From NCBI GenBank assembly GCA_019915135.1, contig JAHLMK010000016.1, forward strand, positions 682,001-746,000: a stretch of 64,000 nt of DNA, in the 5' to 3' direction. Within the stretch, counting starts at the first letter, position 1, and the number at the start of each line of letters is the position of its first letter. Below are positions 31,245 to 42,494 of the stretch, in pieces. The notes under the pieces were generated by a model. It searched no databases. It saw nothing but the letters and a program-made list of their open reading frames with translations, and was not told the DNA's origin. The translations under genes were made by a program, and so were the position numbers. This DNA comes from Strobilurus pachycystidiatus (Eukaryota; Basidiomycota; Agaricomycetes; Agaricales; Physalacriaceae).

Positions 31245-32857
31245 CACTGGGGTATGGGGCTGGGATGAGTGATGCGAACAGGTCCGCTGTTGTTATCTAG
31301 CTGTTATAACGCGCTTGATAACACACTTCCCTGAGACATATTCAATAGCTTCGTTCCCCATCTGTATCTTCGGAGGCTATAATGACAACATTGGGTGTCG
31401 GGACTGTGAGTGTGATGCGCACCTGCAGCTGCGCATTCACAGAGCATTGAGAAAACAGATGGACCCTTACTTGATCCTGTGTGTGCCAGAGGTGACGGCT
31501 TATATACGGATGGCGGATACCGGCCCTTACCGTGTACGTCCAGGCAAGATAGCAGTAGAGAGAATCTGGCAGTCACGTAGCTCAATGGGCCGTGGAGGAA
31601 GTCAGTGGAACGCTGGATGTCCCAATTCAACGCGGGAGATACCGAAACCAACGTTATTCATTTATGTCCGTCGCAAAACTTTATCTGTTTGGGGCTTCCA
31701 AGCGATCAAGGGTTTATACTTGACATCTGAATTTTACAAGGGTGATATCGCACTAGACTGTGCTAGAACTGTCGGGATTCACCGTTCATGTACTCTGGAG
31801 TTCTTGCTTCCATCACCCCCTGTGGATGATGCACACACGCCTCATGAATCCTGAGAGTTACGTTCAAGCTATTGTGCTGGGTTCATTTGGGAGGAGCCAG
31901 AGTTTGAACCTCAGATGAAATCGAACTTCAAACTCACCGACCGAGTGACACGACATCATGGCGGTCAAACGGAATTGACCTCAACCTTGAAGGTATAGAC
32001 CGTATAGTGCCCTACATCAATACACGGAAAAACGGCGCTCTCAGGCTCCTGAGTCTTCAGGCGCGATCTTACATGCCAAAATCACCTGTATCGTTGAACC
32101 GTTTGAATTGATAGCATTAAAACGCGCATGCCATGCGCGTGACGGAGTTCGGACGCACCTAAACATCGATCCCTCGGGACTACATACACAATAAGTAGCA
32201 TTGTGATCAAACCTGGCGCGGTAGAAGACGCAGCCACCTGTAGCACATCAAACGAAACAGCTGGAAGGTCGGAGCTTGGTCGGAATTCGAAAATGAAGGA
32301 ACGTGACATCAAACGTGGCGCACAGGCAGGCAATCATGCCGACTTTGCCTGACTTTGCTGCACGCATTGAAAGTACATGATTGTTGAGGTCACGCACTTA
32401 CCATCATTAACACAGAACTGGATTCGCTCAACTTACCTACTCCATGCCTAGATCCGTCTGAGATATGCTCATGTCGGCTCCTCGCCTGTCCCTCGCGGCC
32501 TCGCTCTTCACGGGGAGCATCCGCTCATTTCACTTCCGCGGAGACAAGACGACTATAAGCGGTCATCTGCACTTGTGATACTCACGCTGTCTCCCTTCTT
32601 GAACGGGATACCCCCTGCTTGCCTTAGTAGTCCCCCAACATATGGATCAAACTGATTTGCCCCAGATCGACGGTCTCGAAGCCATCCTTGAGGCTGGTAA
32701 GTGGACGATGGACTCTCCGGTACGCTGGAACAGATCATCGGGAGAGATGATGGCTCAATTGCTAGATAGGATCATCGCTCTCCTTCTTTCGCTCCCGATA
32801 CCCCCCTCGCAGGGTTTCTGCCTCCAGAGGTACCCCCCAGCCTCGTGTATCGACTAG
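31245..32857. other. No supported gene
   Basis: The frame 31315-31854 (+, 179 codons) overlaps a 115-codon minus-strand frame, and neither carries a motif I recognise. The remainder up to the BTB gene has only short frames. Confidence 0.35.
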
Positions 32858-33859
32858 ATGGCTCACCCCTCTGCTGCGCCACAGCGATACACCCCATCCG
32901 CTCAATGGTCAACAAACAAAGATCTCGAACGGCTTGTCTCCACCAAGTTTCATAGCCGCCTTGCCTATGGCATGTTCCGGACCAACTTCCGTCTCATCTC
33001 TGCTGACAACGTCCTATACCACGTCCACCGCCAAGCGCTGTCTCGCGAGTCGTCGAACATGTTCAACGCCATTCTTCGCGACGAGGGAAGCACGTGTGTC
33101 GTCGTTGCGGAAAAGTCCACCACGCTGAGCATCCTGCTCTACACGATCTACGACATGTCGTTCTCGCAATCCGAATTCCGGCCCTCCTTGGAAGCGCTTG
33201 TCAACGCTGTCGACATCTTCCCGCTATACGGCCTGTCAGTGCAGAAACATCTTCGCCAGGGTACCCATCTCTACTCAGCGGTCCTCGAACAGGCGGCGCT
33301 GGCGCCACTGCTGGTGTACGTCTTGGCAGCAGTGCACAAATTGGAGGACCTTGCTGTCGCCGCCTCGGCGTATTTGCTTCGCTGCAACTTGGAGAGCCTT
33401 CCACCTGAGGTCGCGAAGGTGATTGGGCCCTTGTACATGAAGAGGCTCTGCGATTTGCATGCACGCAGGAAAAGGGTATTGACGATGATGCTGGTCCGGC
33501 CGCTGGAACTTCATCCGCCTACTAGACGATGCAACGTTGCCTCGCTGGACGAGACAATGGCCGCATGGAAGAGGGTCACAGCGTCGGTGGTCTTTGGGAA
33601 CGTACAGCCCGGTAAGTTTAACCTTGCTCGTTATCTGAAGCTTTTTTTACTGATCATCGACACGGCAGACACGACCTGCGAAATAATCGCGGCAGCCTAC
33701 AGGTCGATGGATAGCGAGGTGAAGTGTCAGAAATGCAAGTTCACAGTCGCTGCGCGCGTGAAGGAGTTGCTCATTCAATGGAGTGAAGAAAAGGTATGGT
33801 ATCCGTATTCGACCAAGGCCAGTAGTGATATATCACATCCCATGCAGACAACGATCTAG
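32858..33859 (+). CDS. BTB/POZ-domain protein, agaricomycete type
   Basis: ATG at 32858. A 57-nt intron (33612-33668, GTAAGT...CAG) lies in frame, so the uninterrupted frame also reads through it. I prefer the spliced form because its donor is perfect. The product is about 314 residues. The BTB fold is visible: LISADNVLYHVHRQALSRES-SNMF, then a strand VVVAEKSTTLSILLYTIYD and helices EALVNAVDIFPLYGL. It is followed by a BACK-like helical region (LLVYVLAAVHKLEDLAVAAS). The C-terminal end has a CxxC (VKCQKCKFTVAARVKELL). Family members serve as protein-interaction modules, often Cullin-3 adaptors, but these agaricomycete expansions are uncharacterised. The last exon may be longer or shorter than given. 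Confidence 0.8.
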   Translation: MAHPSAAPQRYTPSAQWSTNKDLERLVSTKFHSRLAYGMFRTNFRLISADNVLYHVHRQALSRESSNMFNAILRDEGSTCVVVAEKSTTLSILLYTIYDMSFSQSEFRPSLEALVNAVDIFPLYGLSVQKHLRQGTHLYSAVLEQAALAPLLVYVLAAVHKLEDLAVAASAYLLRCNLESLPPEVAKVIGPLYMKRLCDLHARRKRVLTMMLVRPLELHPPTRRCNVASLDETMAAWKRVTASVVFGNVQPGKFNLARYLKLFLLIIDTADTTCEIIAAAYRSMDSEVKCQKCKFTVAARVKELLIQWSEEKVWYPYSTKASSDISHPMQTTI

Positions 33860-34211
33860 GGTATTACGACCTCGAACACTAATACAGTCGTTCTATCACC
33901 GGGGCAGATGTTGCTCGTATAACACGAACATGTGGATTCCCTTCATACAATCGGTATTCCGCATTCCCGACACTCTATTCATTCGTACGTCGCGGTAGGC
34001 TACATCTCGAAGTATGACAACATTATAAGGTTCGAGTGTCGTCCGAAATCATACCTATTACTGTAAGCAGAAAATACATGTGGAAACCCAAAGCTATATA
34101 CTGGCAGCGATACTGCATCTAATGTACAATGATGAGTGTAGTCCAAATCCATATCGAGGCAATATGCAGAAATGAGAGTCCGAACCCCACCGGCGGGACT
34201 GCGCCTACGCA
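33860..34211. other. Convergent intergenic spacer
   Basis: This AT-rich spacer separates the 3' ends of the BTB gene and the KRE6/SKN1 gene and presumably holds both polyadenylation regions. No gene is seen. Confidence 0.4.
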
Positions 34212-36394
34212 TCAACAGCCGTCATACAAAGAGTTTTTGGGTTTTGACCACTCCCACTGGGTAACATTGGGGTCTACGTAGAGATTCTGCCGTCAGCAGG
34301 ACTTCAAGGCAAAGCTGTCTGAATGACCCACTCATGTACGCATTCAGATGACTCGAAATGTAGTCGCTAGTGGGATAATCCGGTGGATTACAACCAACGT
34401 TGATCGACTTGTCCCGCTGATAAACTCGCACATAATCCACTAGCATCTCAGCGGGAAAAATCATCGTCGTCAAATCGATGGTCTGCCAATTAGCTGCCGG
34501 TGCGTGTGTGTGTGAGTAGCGGATTCAGACGAGGAAAAGTTTGGCTTCGACTCACTACTTATACCCATGTTCATGACGATACTCAAAGGCTCCTCTGGGA
34601 TGAGACGGTCCCCTACCTCCGCACCTGTAGTGTCAGCAGTCATAGCCGCGGCGCCCATCCGAATGCTGGGCTTTCCGTCAACGATCCAAGTTATGAAACT
34701 CTCAGAGCGCGAATCAGGATGGGCGTAATATTCGAAGCCTGGAAAGTCTGAGATGTAGATAAGGAATGATTACGACTTTACGAACCGTAGACGACAAAGT
34801 TCTTGCCACTCCCTTGAAAGCCGCCGCTGGGAACATGGGTGAGACCCGATACAGCCTGTTGTACAGCGGATCCGCGATAAGTGTTAGGTCTTGACAGACT
34901 AGCGTCGTAAACTCTCCATTCGTCTTCGGTTGCCTATCGATGTTTCAGAACAGCCCAACCGAGGCCAAGAGATGTGGCTTACATTCAAGTAAAAATAATC
35001 TGCCGTGAAGGGAGCGAACTGAGCGCTCTGACTGACAACTTGACCGGACGCAGCCGCCTTGTCCTGCTCTGCCTCCAAGATATCAATCTCGGGCGCTCCT
35101 CTCCCGCGATATCGGCCCCCGGAGAGTGTCGGACCAGGATGATCACTGTCAGGACAAGTACACGCGCTAAGCCTCTGGCCGCTCAACCAGCTCAGCTCAT
35201 TATTGTACTTGGGGCGCGAGGCATCCGAAAAGATGGCCGCGGGAGGCCCGGAGCCGTCTTTGAGGGTCTGGTTGGGGAAGGTGCCGAGATCGCAGGTGTC
35301 GTACGTGTATGGCCACAAACCGTCCGTCGTTGCGCGGTACCCTGGGCGCGCGAGGTTGCCCATGGTCCATACACCCGGCCAATACCCTTGAGTGTTCTCG
35401 TCTGGACCGGGAAGCACGACAGCGACTTCGATGTAGCCTGATGAGAAGCAGAATTTGTTCCATGACTGGAGCATGCCGGACCGGTAGTTTAGGTCGTGGT
35501 TTTCTGCTGCAGTGAAGGGCGCGGATGAATCTGTGGGGCGCATAAGATTCGCCTTATCAACGAGGTCATGAAGCTTACTTGGCGTCAGCTTGGTCGTTAG
35601 GGTATCTACGCTGTCCATGGTAATGACCAGGCTGCCGTCTCTTGTGGTGATTTGCCTGGGGTCGTACCACTCCTGGTCGGAGGTGACACCGTACCAGATG
35701 TCGACGGCCTCCCAAAACGGATCTTCGCCAGGATAGAAAGTGCGACCAGGCGTATTGAACTCGTCAGAGAAGACAAGCGTGTACGACTCTCCGTCATAGC
35801 CGGTCCGAGTCTTTGCGCTGGCTGGTGTATCGTCGTCAACCAGAGAGGGAATGCCTGTAAGAAAGTAAGCAAATACAAAGACAGTACCAAAATGGAAGCG
35901 ATTGCACCAATCAGTAGTGGACTCTGGCCAGTGTTGTTCACCTGTCTATTCTCTGTGACGGCCTTCATGCGACCAGCGCTCCGGTAATAGGATATCGCAG
36001 GGTAGAACGCGAAGAGCAAGACAAGTGCAACGACGATGATGATGAGAAAAGACATATTGGCCAGCCCGCGCCACGGAAAGGACTTGGTCTGTCCCGCTTT
36101 GAGCGCCTCCAGGCCGTCGTCGTCGTCGCCATCCTCAAAGACGTCCAGATCCGGGGCGTACGCGTATGGGACGAGCCCTGGGTTGCCGTGGATGCCATAC
36201 TTGGATGTCTCGTACATGGACGAGCGCGAAGAGGGCACGGGGTCGGCGGCGTGCGTACGCGGCTGGGTCAGGATATCGTCCAGCGCCATGGTGGAAGCGT
36301 CGGAGGGTGCGTTCTGGCTTTGGACGAAGGGCGTCGTCGATGTTTGAGACAGCGGCGACAGCAGGATTGACGATTCATCCGGGCCGCCTTTCAT
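34212..36394 (-). CDS. KRE6: KRE6/SKN1-type glucan synthesis protein (GH16 fold)
   Basis: Multi-exon. ATG at 36394 (MKGGPDESSILLSPLSQTST). A long hydrophilic cytosolic N terminus precedes one membrane helix (SFLIIIVVALVLLFAFYPAI), then NNTGQSPLLIG joins IPSLVDDDTP through a GTGCAA donor. The lumenal SKN1 domain starts SYTLVFSDEFNTPGRTFYPG and has DPFWEAVDIWYG. The GH16 catalytic signature ExDxxE is EIDILEAEQ. Later exons carry ATEDEWRVYDASLSRPNTYRGS, FPGFEYYAHPDS, SIVMNMGIS and MLVDYVRVYQR. The last exon ends NSLYDGC with stop at 34212. In yeast, Kre6/Skn1 are Golgi/ER type II proteins needed for beta-1,6-glucan. The fungal-specific domain organisation is complete and the catalytic motif is intact. 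RTT106 lies upstream on the same strand. Confidence 0.92.
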
Positions 36395-36673
36395 TTTGGC
36401 CGTGGAGGTAGAGGGACGAGAGAGTCTCGGATGACTAATCGGCTCGTGGCGCCTCCAGCGACGCTCTTCGTTGGATACTGTTCGCTTGGTGGTGGCATGA
36501 TGGGAGGAAAGCAGGCGAGACGCGTCAGACGCGTCTCGCGATATGTTATTTCTGATTGGAAATCGACCCTGACATTTCTCCGCAGTTACGGCAGATTTAT
36601 TCTTGGCGTGTGGTATCAATAATTATAGATAGATAGCTAAGATACGAGAGAGAGCTTGAATCTAAATGTCGCG

Positions 36674-38098
36674 CTAGTCGTCTAGCTCGTCAACCTCGTC
36701 TCCGCCCATCAGCTCATCCTCCATCATGTCCACCACCATATTCATCGCTGCCTTGGACATCTTGGGCATCGCTCCAGGTCTCATCAGCGGGTGATTCTCC
36801 GCTTTGAGTTCCTCCTCCTCCTCCTCTTCGGCTTCCTCCGGGTCCCCTTCTACGCCGTCGTCTTCAACATCGTCATCCCCACTCGCATCATCAGCAGACC
36901 CTCTCTCCTCGTCACTCGAATCATCTCCCGCTTCGCTATTTGAATCCGATTTGTCCTCAAAATCTTCATCCTCAGAATCCGACCCAAGCGCCAGTGAGTT
37001 GATTGTCAACGGCCCAGACGGAAGAGCCACGGGAGCCACAGGCGCCACGCCGTTTGGCACCTTGCGGTACTTTCTCAACCACTGAGCCATCCCGTCCTGC
37101 TCTCGCCCGTCTATGAACGTGAACGCAGTCTCCTCCCCCTCTCCCTCTTCATAGTCGCTGTTCTCGTCCATCCGCCTGATGAGCGTCGCAGAGCACTGCC
37201 GCCCAGTAGCACTGATAATACGAATATCCATCAGCGCGTCCGAGGGCCAGAACTCGCATGGCTTGCTCTCGCCCCACAATATCCCGTCCTTCAAGAACCA
37301 CAGGCTACCAATCTTGGCTCCCAAATAGGCCTCAGTCCCAGCCACCGGCTCTTTGGAGCACGCGCTCTTGAAGACGGATGTGTCCGTCTCGTATATGGCG
37401 TTTGGGAGATGAAGATGCGAGAGGAAAGTGCGAATGAAGGGGAGTGTGGAGTCGCCCTTCTTGATGAGAGTTTTCTCTGCGCCAGCGACGGTGACAGCCA
37501 GAGGCGCGGTGACAGACGCATCAAGACCAAATATAACTTGGGGAGATGGGGAAGCCTTGTCCTGCCTGTCTGTGGACAGGATGACGACAGTCCAATGCGG
37601 CTTGGTCTTTCCACGCGTCGGAAGGATGAAAGCGCGTTTCAGGTCGACTAGGGAGACAACGGCCTCAGTAGCCTGAGAGTTACTGTTGAGAAACTTGAGA
37701 CTAGAGGCGGTCACCACGAGGTCGACCTTTTTGCGAACGGGAGAGTTCGCGGAGATGGAATGGAGTATGTAGACCGGAGCACCATCATCCTCGATGTCAC
37801 CGCCAAGTTTCGGGCGCTTCGCCGTGGTGGAGACATCATCGGCATCCCGCCGTCTCTTCAGGTCAGATGGCTTGAGGAGCGCGTCAAGCGCCTTCCGCGC
37901 GCCCTCCTGCTTTGACCTATCTTCCCACGGTCGTCCTGCCGTATTGGATTCGGCACCATGGACGAAGCGAAAGACATCCTCCAGCGTAGATTCAGCCTCA
38001 GATGACTCTAATATGCCCTTGAATTTGTCGGACAGATCATCAGGCAGATGCTGTAGAATAGTCTGGGTAAATTGAGTGGCCACAGGAGTTTCAGCCAT
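36674..38098 (-). CDS. RTT106: Histone chaperone RTT106-like
   Basis: A single exon of 474 residues from ATG 38098 (MAETPVATQFTQTILQHLPD). An upstream in-frame ATG at 38143 is possible but lies in a non-conserved extension. An N-terminal helical region precedes a basic stretch (LKRRRDADDVSTTAKRPKLG, NLS-like). The double pleckstrin-homology core follows: PVYILHSISANSPVRKKVDL, LKRAFILPTRGK, AYLGAKIGSLWFLKDGILW-GE, and a C-terminal WLRKYRKV. The tail is highly acidic (EDEDFEDK to EEAEEEEEEELK), as in Rtt106 and Pob3 proteins. Rtt106 binds H3K56ac-H3/H4 and deposits it during replication-coupled assembly and heterochromatin maintenance. It is divergent from the next gene, with a 220-bp gap. Confidence 0.88.
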   Translation of the reverse strand: MAETPVATQFTQTILQHLPDDLSDKFKGILESSEAESTLEDVFRFVHGAESNTAGRPWEDRSKQEGARKALDALLKPSDLKRRRDADDVSTTAKRPKLGGDIEDDGAPVYILHSISANSPVRKKVDLVVTASSLKFLNSNSQATEAVVSLVDLKRAFILPTRGKTKPHWTVVILSTDRQDKASPSPQVIFGLDASVTAPLAVTVAGAEKTLIKKGDSTLPFIRTFLSHLHLPNAIYETDTSVFKSACSKEPVAGTEAYLGAKIGSLWFLKDGILWGESKPCEFWPSDALMDIRIISATGRQCSATLIRRMDENSDYEEGEGEETAFTFIDGREQDGMAQWLRKYRKVPNGVAPVAPVALPSGPLTINSLALGSDSEDEDFEDKSDSNSEAGDDSSDEERGSADDASGDDDVEDDGVEGDPEEAEEEEEEELKAENHPLMRPGAMPKMSKAAMNMVVDMMEDELMGGDEVDELDD

Positions 38099-38318
38099 TT
38101 TCAGAGGATAGAGGACTGGGTGCCATTGATTAAATGGCTTCACTCTGTCTGATTGACTTACTGAGCGGGGAGATGTGTCAACTTCGAGCGCTTCGAAGTG
38201 AGTGGAAGAAGAAGAGAGAGCCCTGGGACGCGTGTGTGACGCGCAACATCCTCACGTGGCTTGACATGATCGAGCGTCGGCTTTGATAATCCCGCTCTCC
38301 CGCTCTCCATCACGAGCA
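38099..38318. promoter_or_regulatory. Shared divergent intergenic region (220 bp)
   Basis: RTT106 (-) and the CCDC137-like gene (+) start 220 bp apart, so this interval must contain both promoters. I see no certain core element. The arrangement suggests co-expression of two nuclear housekeeping genes (inference). Confidence 0.45.
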
Positions 38319-39133
38319 ATGCCTCACAAACGCGCTAAACGGTCGGTCCGGGAGCAGGAGCGCTCGGAAAAGTATTTTATTTTATTTTCATGATTGAATT
38401 TATCTCACATCTGCCAGAGGTTCCGACCATGCGCCGGGAGGACAGTCTCTCGAAAATGAAGCAATACCAAAATCACTGGCACGGGTCCTCAACGCCGCCG
38501 GCGTCCGGGAACAGTGGCGCACAAAGAAACGGAAAGCGGAGGATGACGGCGAGCAGGGCAATGGCAAATCCAAAGGGAAACGGCGCAAAATGGAAGAGGA
38601 GAAGGCAGCAGCAGCCAAAATCCAGCCTGGCGAATCGTTGCAGCATTTTAACAAGTGCGCTCCCTGCCTCCTTCGCAGTTTCCAATTTGTTTATTTAATT
38701 TTTCTACAGACGAGTCGAGCAGGACATGCGCCATCTAGTCAAAAACGCAGTACAGTCTTCTCTAGCGACGACGAGAAAAGCCAAGGCAGAGGAAATCGAG
38801 AAGAGGAAGGAAAAGAAGAAGAAGAAAGCCGCCGAACCGGAGCGCTCGCCATCACCGTCCCCGCCTCCCCCGCCACCGCCAAAGCATGCGGATCGACCGA
38901 AGGAGTTCGAGCTGTTGTCGTCTTCCGCTCCGCGCCGGCTCAATGATATCGCCCAGGCCCCGCCGGAGCTTAGATTGAAGAAAGCACCGAAGGCTGCTGC
39001 TATTGGAGATGGAAGGAAGAATGCGAGTGTGCTGTCTATGGCGCAGAAGGCGATGATGGAGGAGGAGAGGGAGAAGGCCATCGCGCGGTATAGGCAACTG
39101 AAGGCGGAACGCAGAGGCGGGGAAGAGACATGA
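38319..39133 (+). CDS. CCDC137-like nuclear/nucleolar basic coiled-coil protein
   Basis: Three exons (38319-38371, 38418-38654, 38710-39133) joined by introns of 46 and 55 nt, both phase 2; 237 residues. MPHKRAKRSVREQERSEK is strongly basic. The middle is Lys/Arg-rich (RTKKRKAEDD, GKSKGKRRKMEEEKAAAAK). A short conserved block, IQPGESLQHFNKRVEQDMRH, resembles the PGES...Y/F--R+E block of CCDC137 proteins, which are nucleolar. A second coiled coil (EEIEKRKEKKKKKAAEPERS) and a proline run follow. It ends EKAIARYRQLKAERRGGEET. The function is not established; ribosome biogenesis is my guess. The family match rests on one block and charge pattern, so the name is tentative. Confidence 0.65.
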
Positions 39134-42100
39134 TAGGATATGGTCAGTTCATTATCTCGCTCTTTGTTGGATCCGTTAAATGACCACTATCTGATATAGG
39201 TGAAGATGTCGACGTTGGTAGCATCGGAGAAGATGGCTGGGAGCGTACTACCGTAGATGGCTAGGGTAGGCTGGACCTTTCTCTCCGATGCCTCAGTGCC
39301 CTTGTGAGTGTCCACTGTCTCTCTCATGTCCGAGACTTTCGATTGACGTCCAAACCAGCACACGCAGGAGAAGGCCTGATACCAAGGACCGCCATATTCT
39401 CCTCTTTCGAATATATCGTTATCACGCGGCTCTGTTTCCTTGTCCATTCATAACGTCTGCGGGAGTTTTGGAAGAAAGCTCAGGAATCAGCATCACTGGT
39501 TGGACGAACAGCACCAGGCCAATTGGTGCTGGATTTCCTTCACTGTCTTGCCTTGCCTTTGTTCGGTCCTGCAACAACAGAGTATTGCTCTCACGTTTCA
39601 AACCCGGGCGAGAATGATGATTCGCATTGAGACTGGCGAATTGACCTTCTAGCCCGCATGCATTCGGGAGACTCTTCTCTTCTTTGCCTGAACACTGTGC
39701 TGATGGTTTTCAGCCATATAACAAATGGTAGCATCGCATGACCTCAGGTCAGTACCTCTATGGAAACACAGTCAACTCTATATAGGACCTCGCTATCCAG
39801 TGCCGACGGTGTGCTCCTATGGCCGAGCTCGACAATACCTTTCGAGCGTTCTACATCGGTGACATGACTTCCTCTTGATTCGTCCTTCATCAGGGAAAGT
39901 CTTGTTGATGATGGATCATTAGCTTGCTCGGATTTACCTGCGTCCCGACATGGTACGATTCCTGGGCCATGAAGTCTCTTGTGGGCAGATCCTAAGCTGC
40001 GCCTCCCCGCTAACGTCACAGAAAATACTATCGTGGGATCCAGCTCGCCCCCATTATGTGAGCCTTCATACGAGGTCCCGATAGGCTCATGGAAGCGCCA
40101 CAATCCGCGTTCGCAAGCCATTCGGTGCATCAGTACGCAACCACGCCGTGGCGAACCGGAGGCGCTAAGATTCTGGTGAGTTTGTGGCAATGGACGTGGC
40201 TGCGCAGGATTCGATGGTCATGACAGGACGTTGTTACGACCGTCTAGCTGTTCTTGATTGACAGGGCATGGGCTCTGCCTCATTTCACATATGTACGGTG
40301 TGTTTACGATGGGTATCAATTTCGCTTCCAACTCAATCGAACCACACAAGGCGTCATCACGTTGGGTGTGCGATTGTTCTACGCGCCTTGAGTGTATAAT
40401 GGTGCGTCCCGCTCGGAACACAACAGTATCATTGCTGATATTATCAAAAGAAAATGTATATCCCGACATCATCATTGTGGGTACGTATATGTGATTCACC
40501 CCATGTTTATGCCCTGAAGGTTTCGTCACAATGAAGGTTGTACTCGCGACCATTCATCTCGGTACGTGAAAAGTCCGACTGCCACGACTCGGATGGATGC
40601 AGGTTTGACAGGGGGGTTAGTGATCTCTGTGATATTCATTCGTCGCCTCTCGGTCAAACGTATCTGGCCGCGATGTTTATCGTTACTCTGATTTTGTACA
40701 GCCTGGATCTCGAACGTTCGAACCCTTTGCCCGATATCAGGAGCCTCTGATGTTCGTGAGTTGCTGTTCCCAGCTTGCGTGTCCTGTTCTGACCCCTCTT
40801 AGAACATCGTTCAATTGAGGCGCAATGGGTTGATGTTGCGACCGATTCTCAGAGAAGTTAGACATGCTGGAGCCGGGGAGTGCACTCCCGAAATGACTAT
40901 GGATGCGAAATTAAAATTTGCTACGCAGAACCGACGCCGTCAACACCACGCTCGTGTTGCATGTTGTGAATAACGGATCACAGTATGTGGCTCGCTCAAA
41001 GCCGGTCTGACAGCGGTAGTATATCTGAGCTGCTTGTCATCATACTGGTATGTGCATTCTTTTGTTTGGTCTGTTTCTCTGACCTTGCTTGTCCGAAGTA
41101 CCACATCTCCGAACACCATCTCTTACCTCTTCGTCCATCAGGTCGTCAGCAGGTGTCTTCTCTGTGGCGCTAAACGTTCATCTGAAACTTCGTGGTTTAG
41201 TGGACGCCACCTCCCTGCTAGCTGCGTTGGCCAAAATGCTCGCGTCGGCGGCAAGAAGTTTCTTTCACTTCCGCGAACTCCACTTGCGCCAACATAAGTG
41301 ACAGACTAAACGGCAGCCAGTCGTGACGAGTTACATTGACGGCGGATTCACCTCGGCGGATGCTGGTACCGGGTCGGTGCAGCTTGACGGGACTCCCTCC
41401 CTCCCAGCGCGACCGGTCCAGCAGTTTGGGCTGCCAGCTCGTGTGAAACCTGCAGCAAATCATGAGCGGGTAGGGGACTTCGAGGTTTCGTCGTAGCGAT
41501 ATTAAACTGATGGTTTGGAATCTGTTAGGGATTTAATGATACCACCACCACGATAGATCCATGATAATACTCTGGATCTGGCGTGCGATGGTTCCGGGCC
41601 TCAGGATGATATCGAGAGTTGAGAAATGCGTTCAATCATGATGGATAAAACTATGTATCAATGGAATACCTCTCAATTTGTACATTAAAGTAATGAAGCA
41701 TGATACCCTCGATAGTCAAATGGTCGTATGTACGTGGGCCACATGCTCATTCAATGAGTGAGCGCAGCATGAGCGCCAAGATGAGCGCTGTTGTGTTAGC
41801 TTGAGGTATCCGGCAACCCAAGCCTCAAGCGGAACGCGCCACGTGGTGTGCTACATTCCTCATTTCACCCTCATCATGATCTTCCCCTCTTCCAACGGAC
41901 GTTGTCCATGATGCTGTACACGCTAGTCTGGAAGCCAGCCTAACACAGCGCGTAATATCCATCGTTCTTACGCTTTCTCCGACAACAGGGTGTTCTAGGC
42001 AGTGCGATGCGGGATTGCGCATCCGATCATCCCGCGATTTCCACCTCACTCGAGTGACGTCCGTTTCTCAGTATACATGGACTAGGGTTGTACGACCTAG

Positions 42101-42494
42101 GCCTCTAAGCGAGCTCACCGAGCTACACGCCTCATGCACGCGATCTGCCTTGATTGTCAATTCTCCGTAAAGTGTGGAAATTTTGAGGCGGGCGGAAATT
42201 ATTATGCCGCTCGTTTCTATCCCGTTTTCACTAATCCGCGCGATACAGTCGTGCTCTCCTAGTACTTCCGGGGGAGAGGATCCCTGATCGACACCGTCAG
42301 TTATGCTCGGAGGAATTGGCCTGCGACAAGTACGGTGGGAAGGCACGTCTTTGAACGGTTGAAAGCCCCCACTCGGGGATATCCCTAGTCCTGAATCAAT
42401 CCAACAGCAGTACCGCTGGTATAAATCCGCAATGATTACCATGGCTGGTCATTCCCGCTTCTACTCCCATACCTCCTCCTCTCATATTAGTATC
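39134..42494. other. No supported gene in 3.4 kb
   Basis: Frames of 60-150 codons lie on both strands (39187-39447 -, 39744-40190 -, 40218-40553 -, 41034-41297 +, 42068-42442 -). None has a recognised motif or joins through splice sites to a longer product. The last about 100 bp before 42495 are the promoter side of the second BBE gene. Confidence 0.35.

Noticed and set aside
36804..37085. Plus-strand serine-rich frame
   Set aside because: Antisense of the acidic tail of RTT106.
40706..40726. T-loop-like GTTCGAAC motif suggesting a tRNA
   Set aside because: No acceptor or anticodon stem can be formed around it on either strand.
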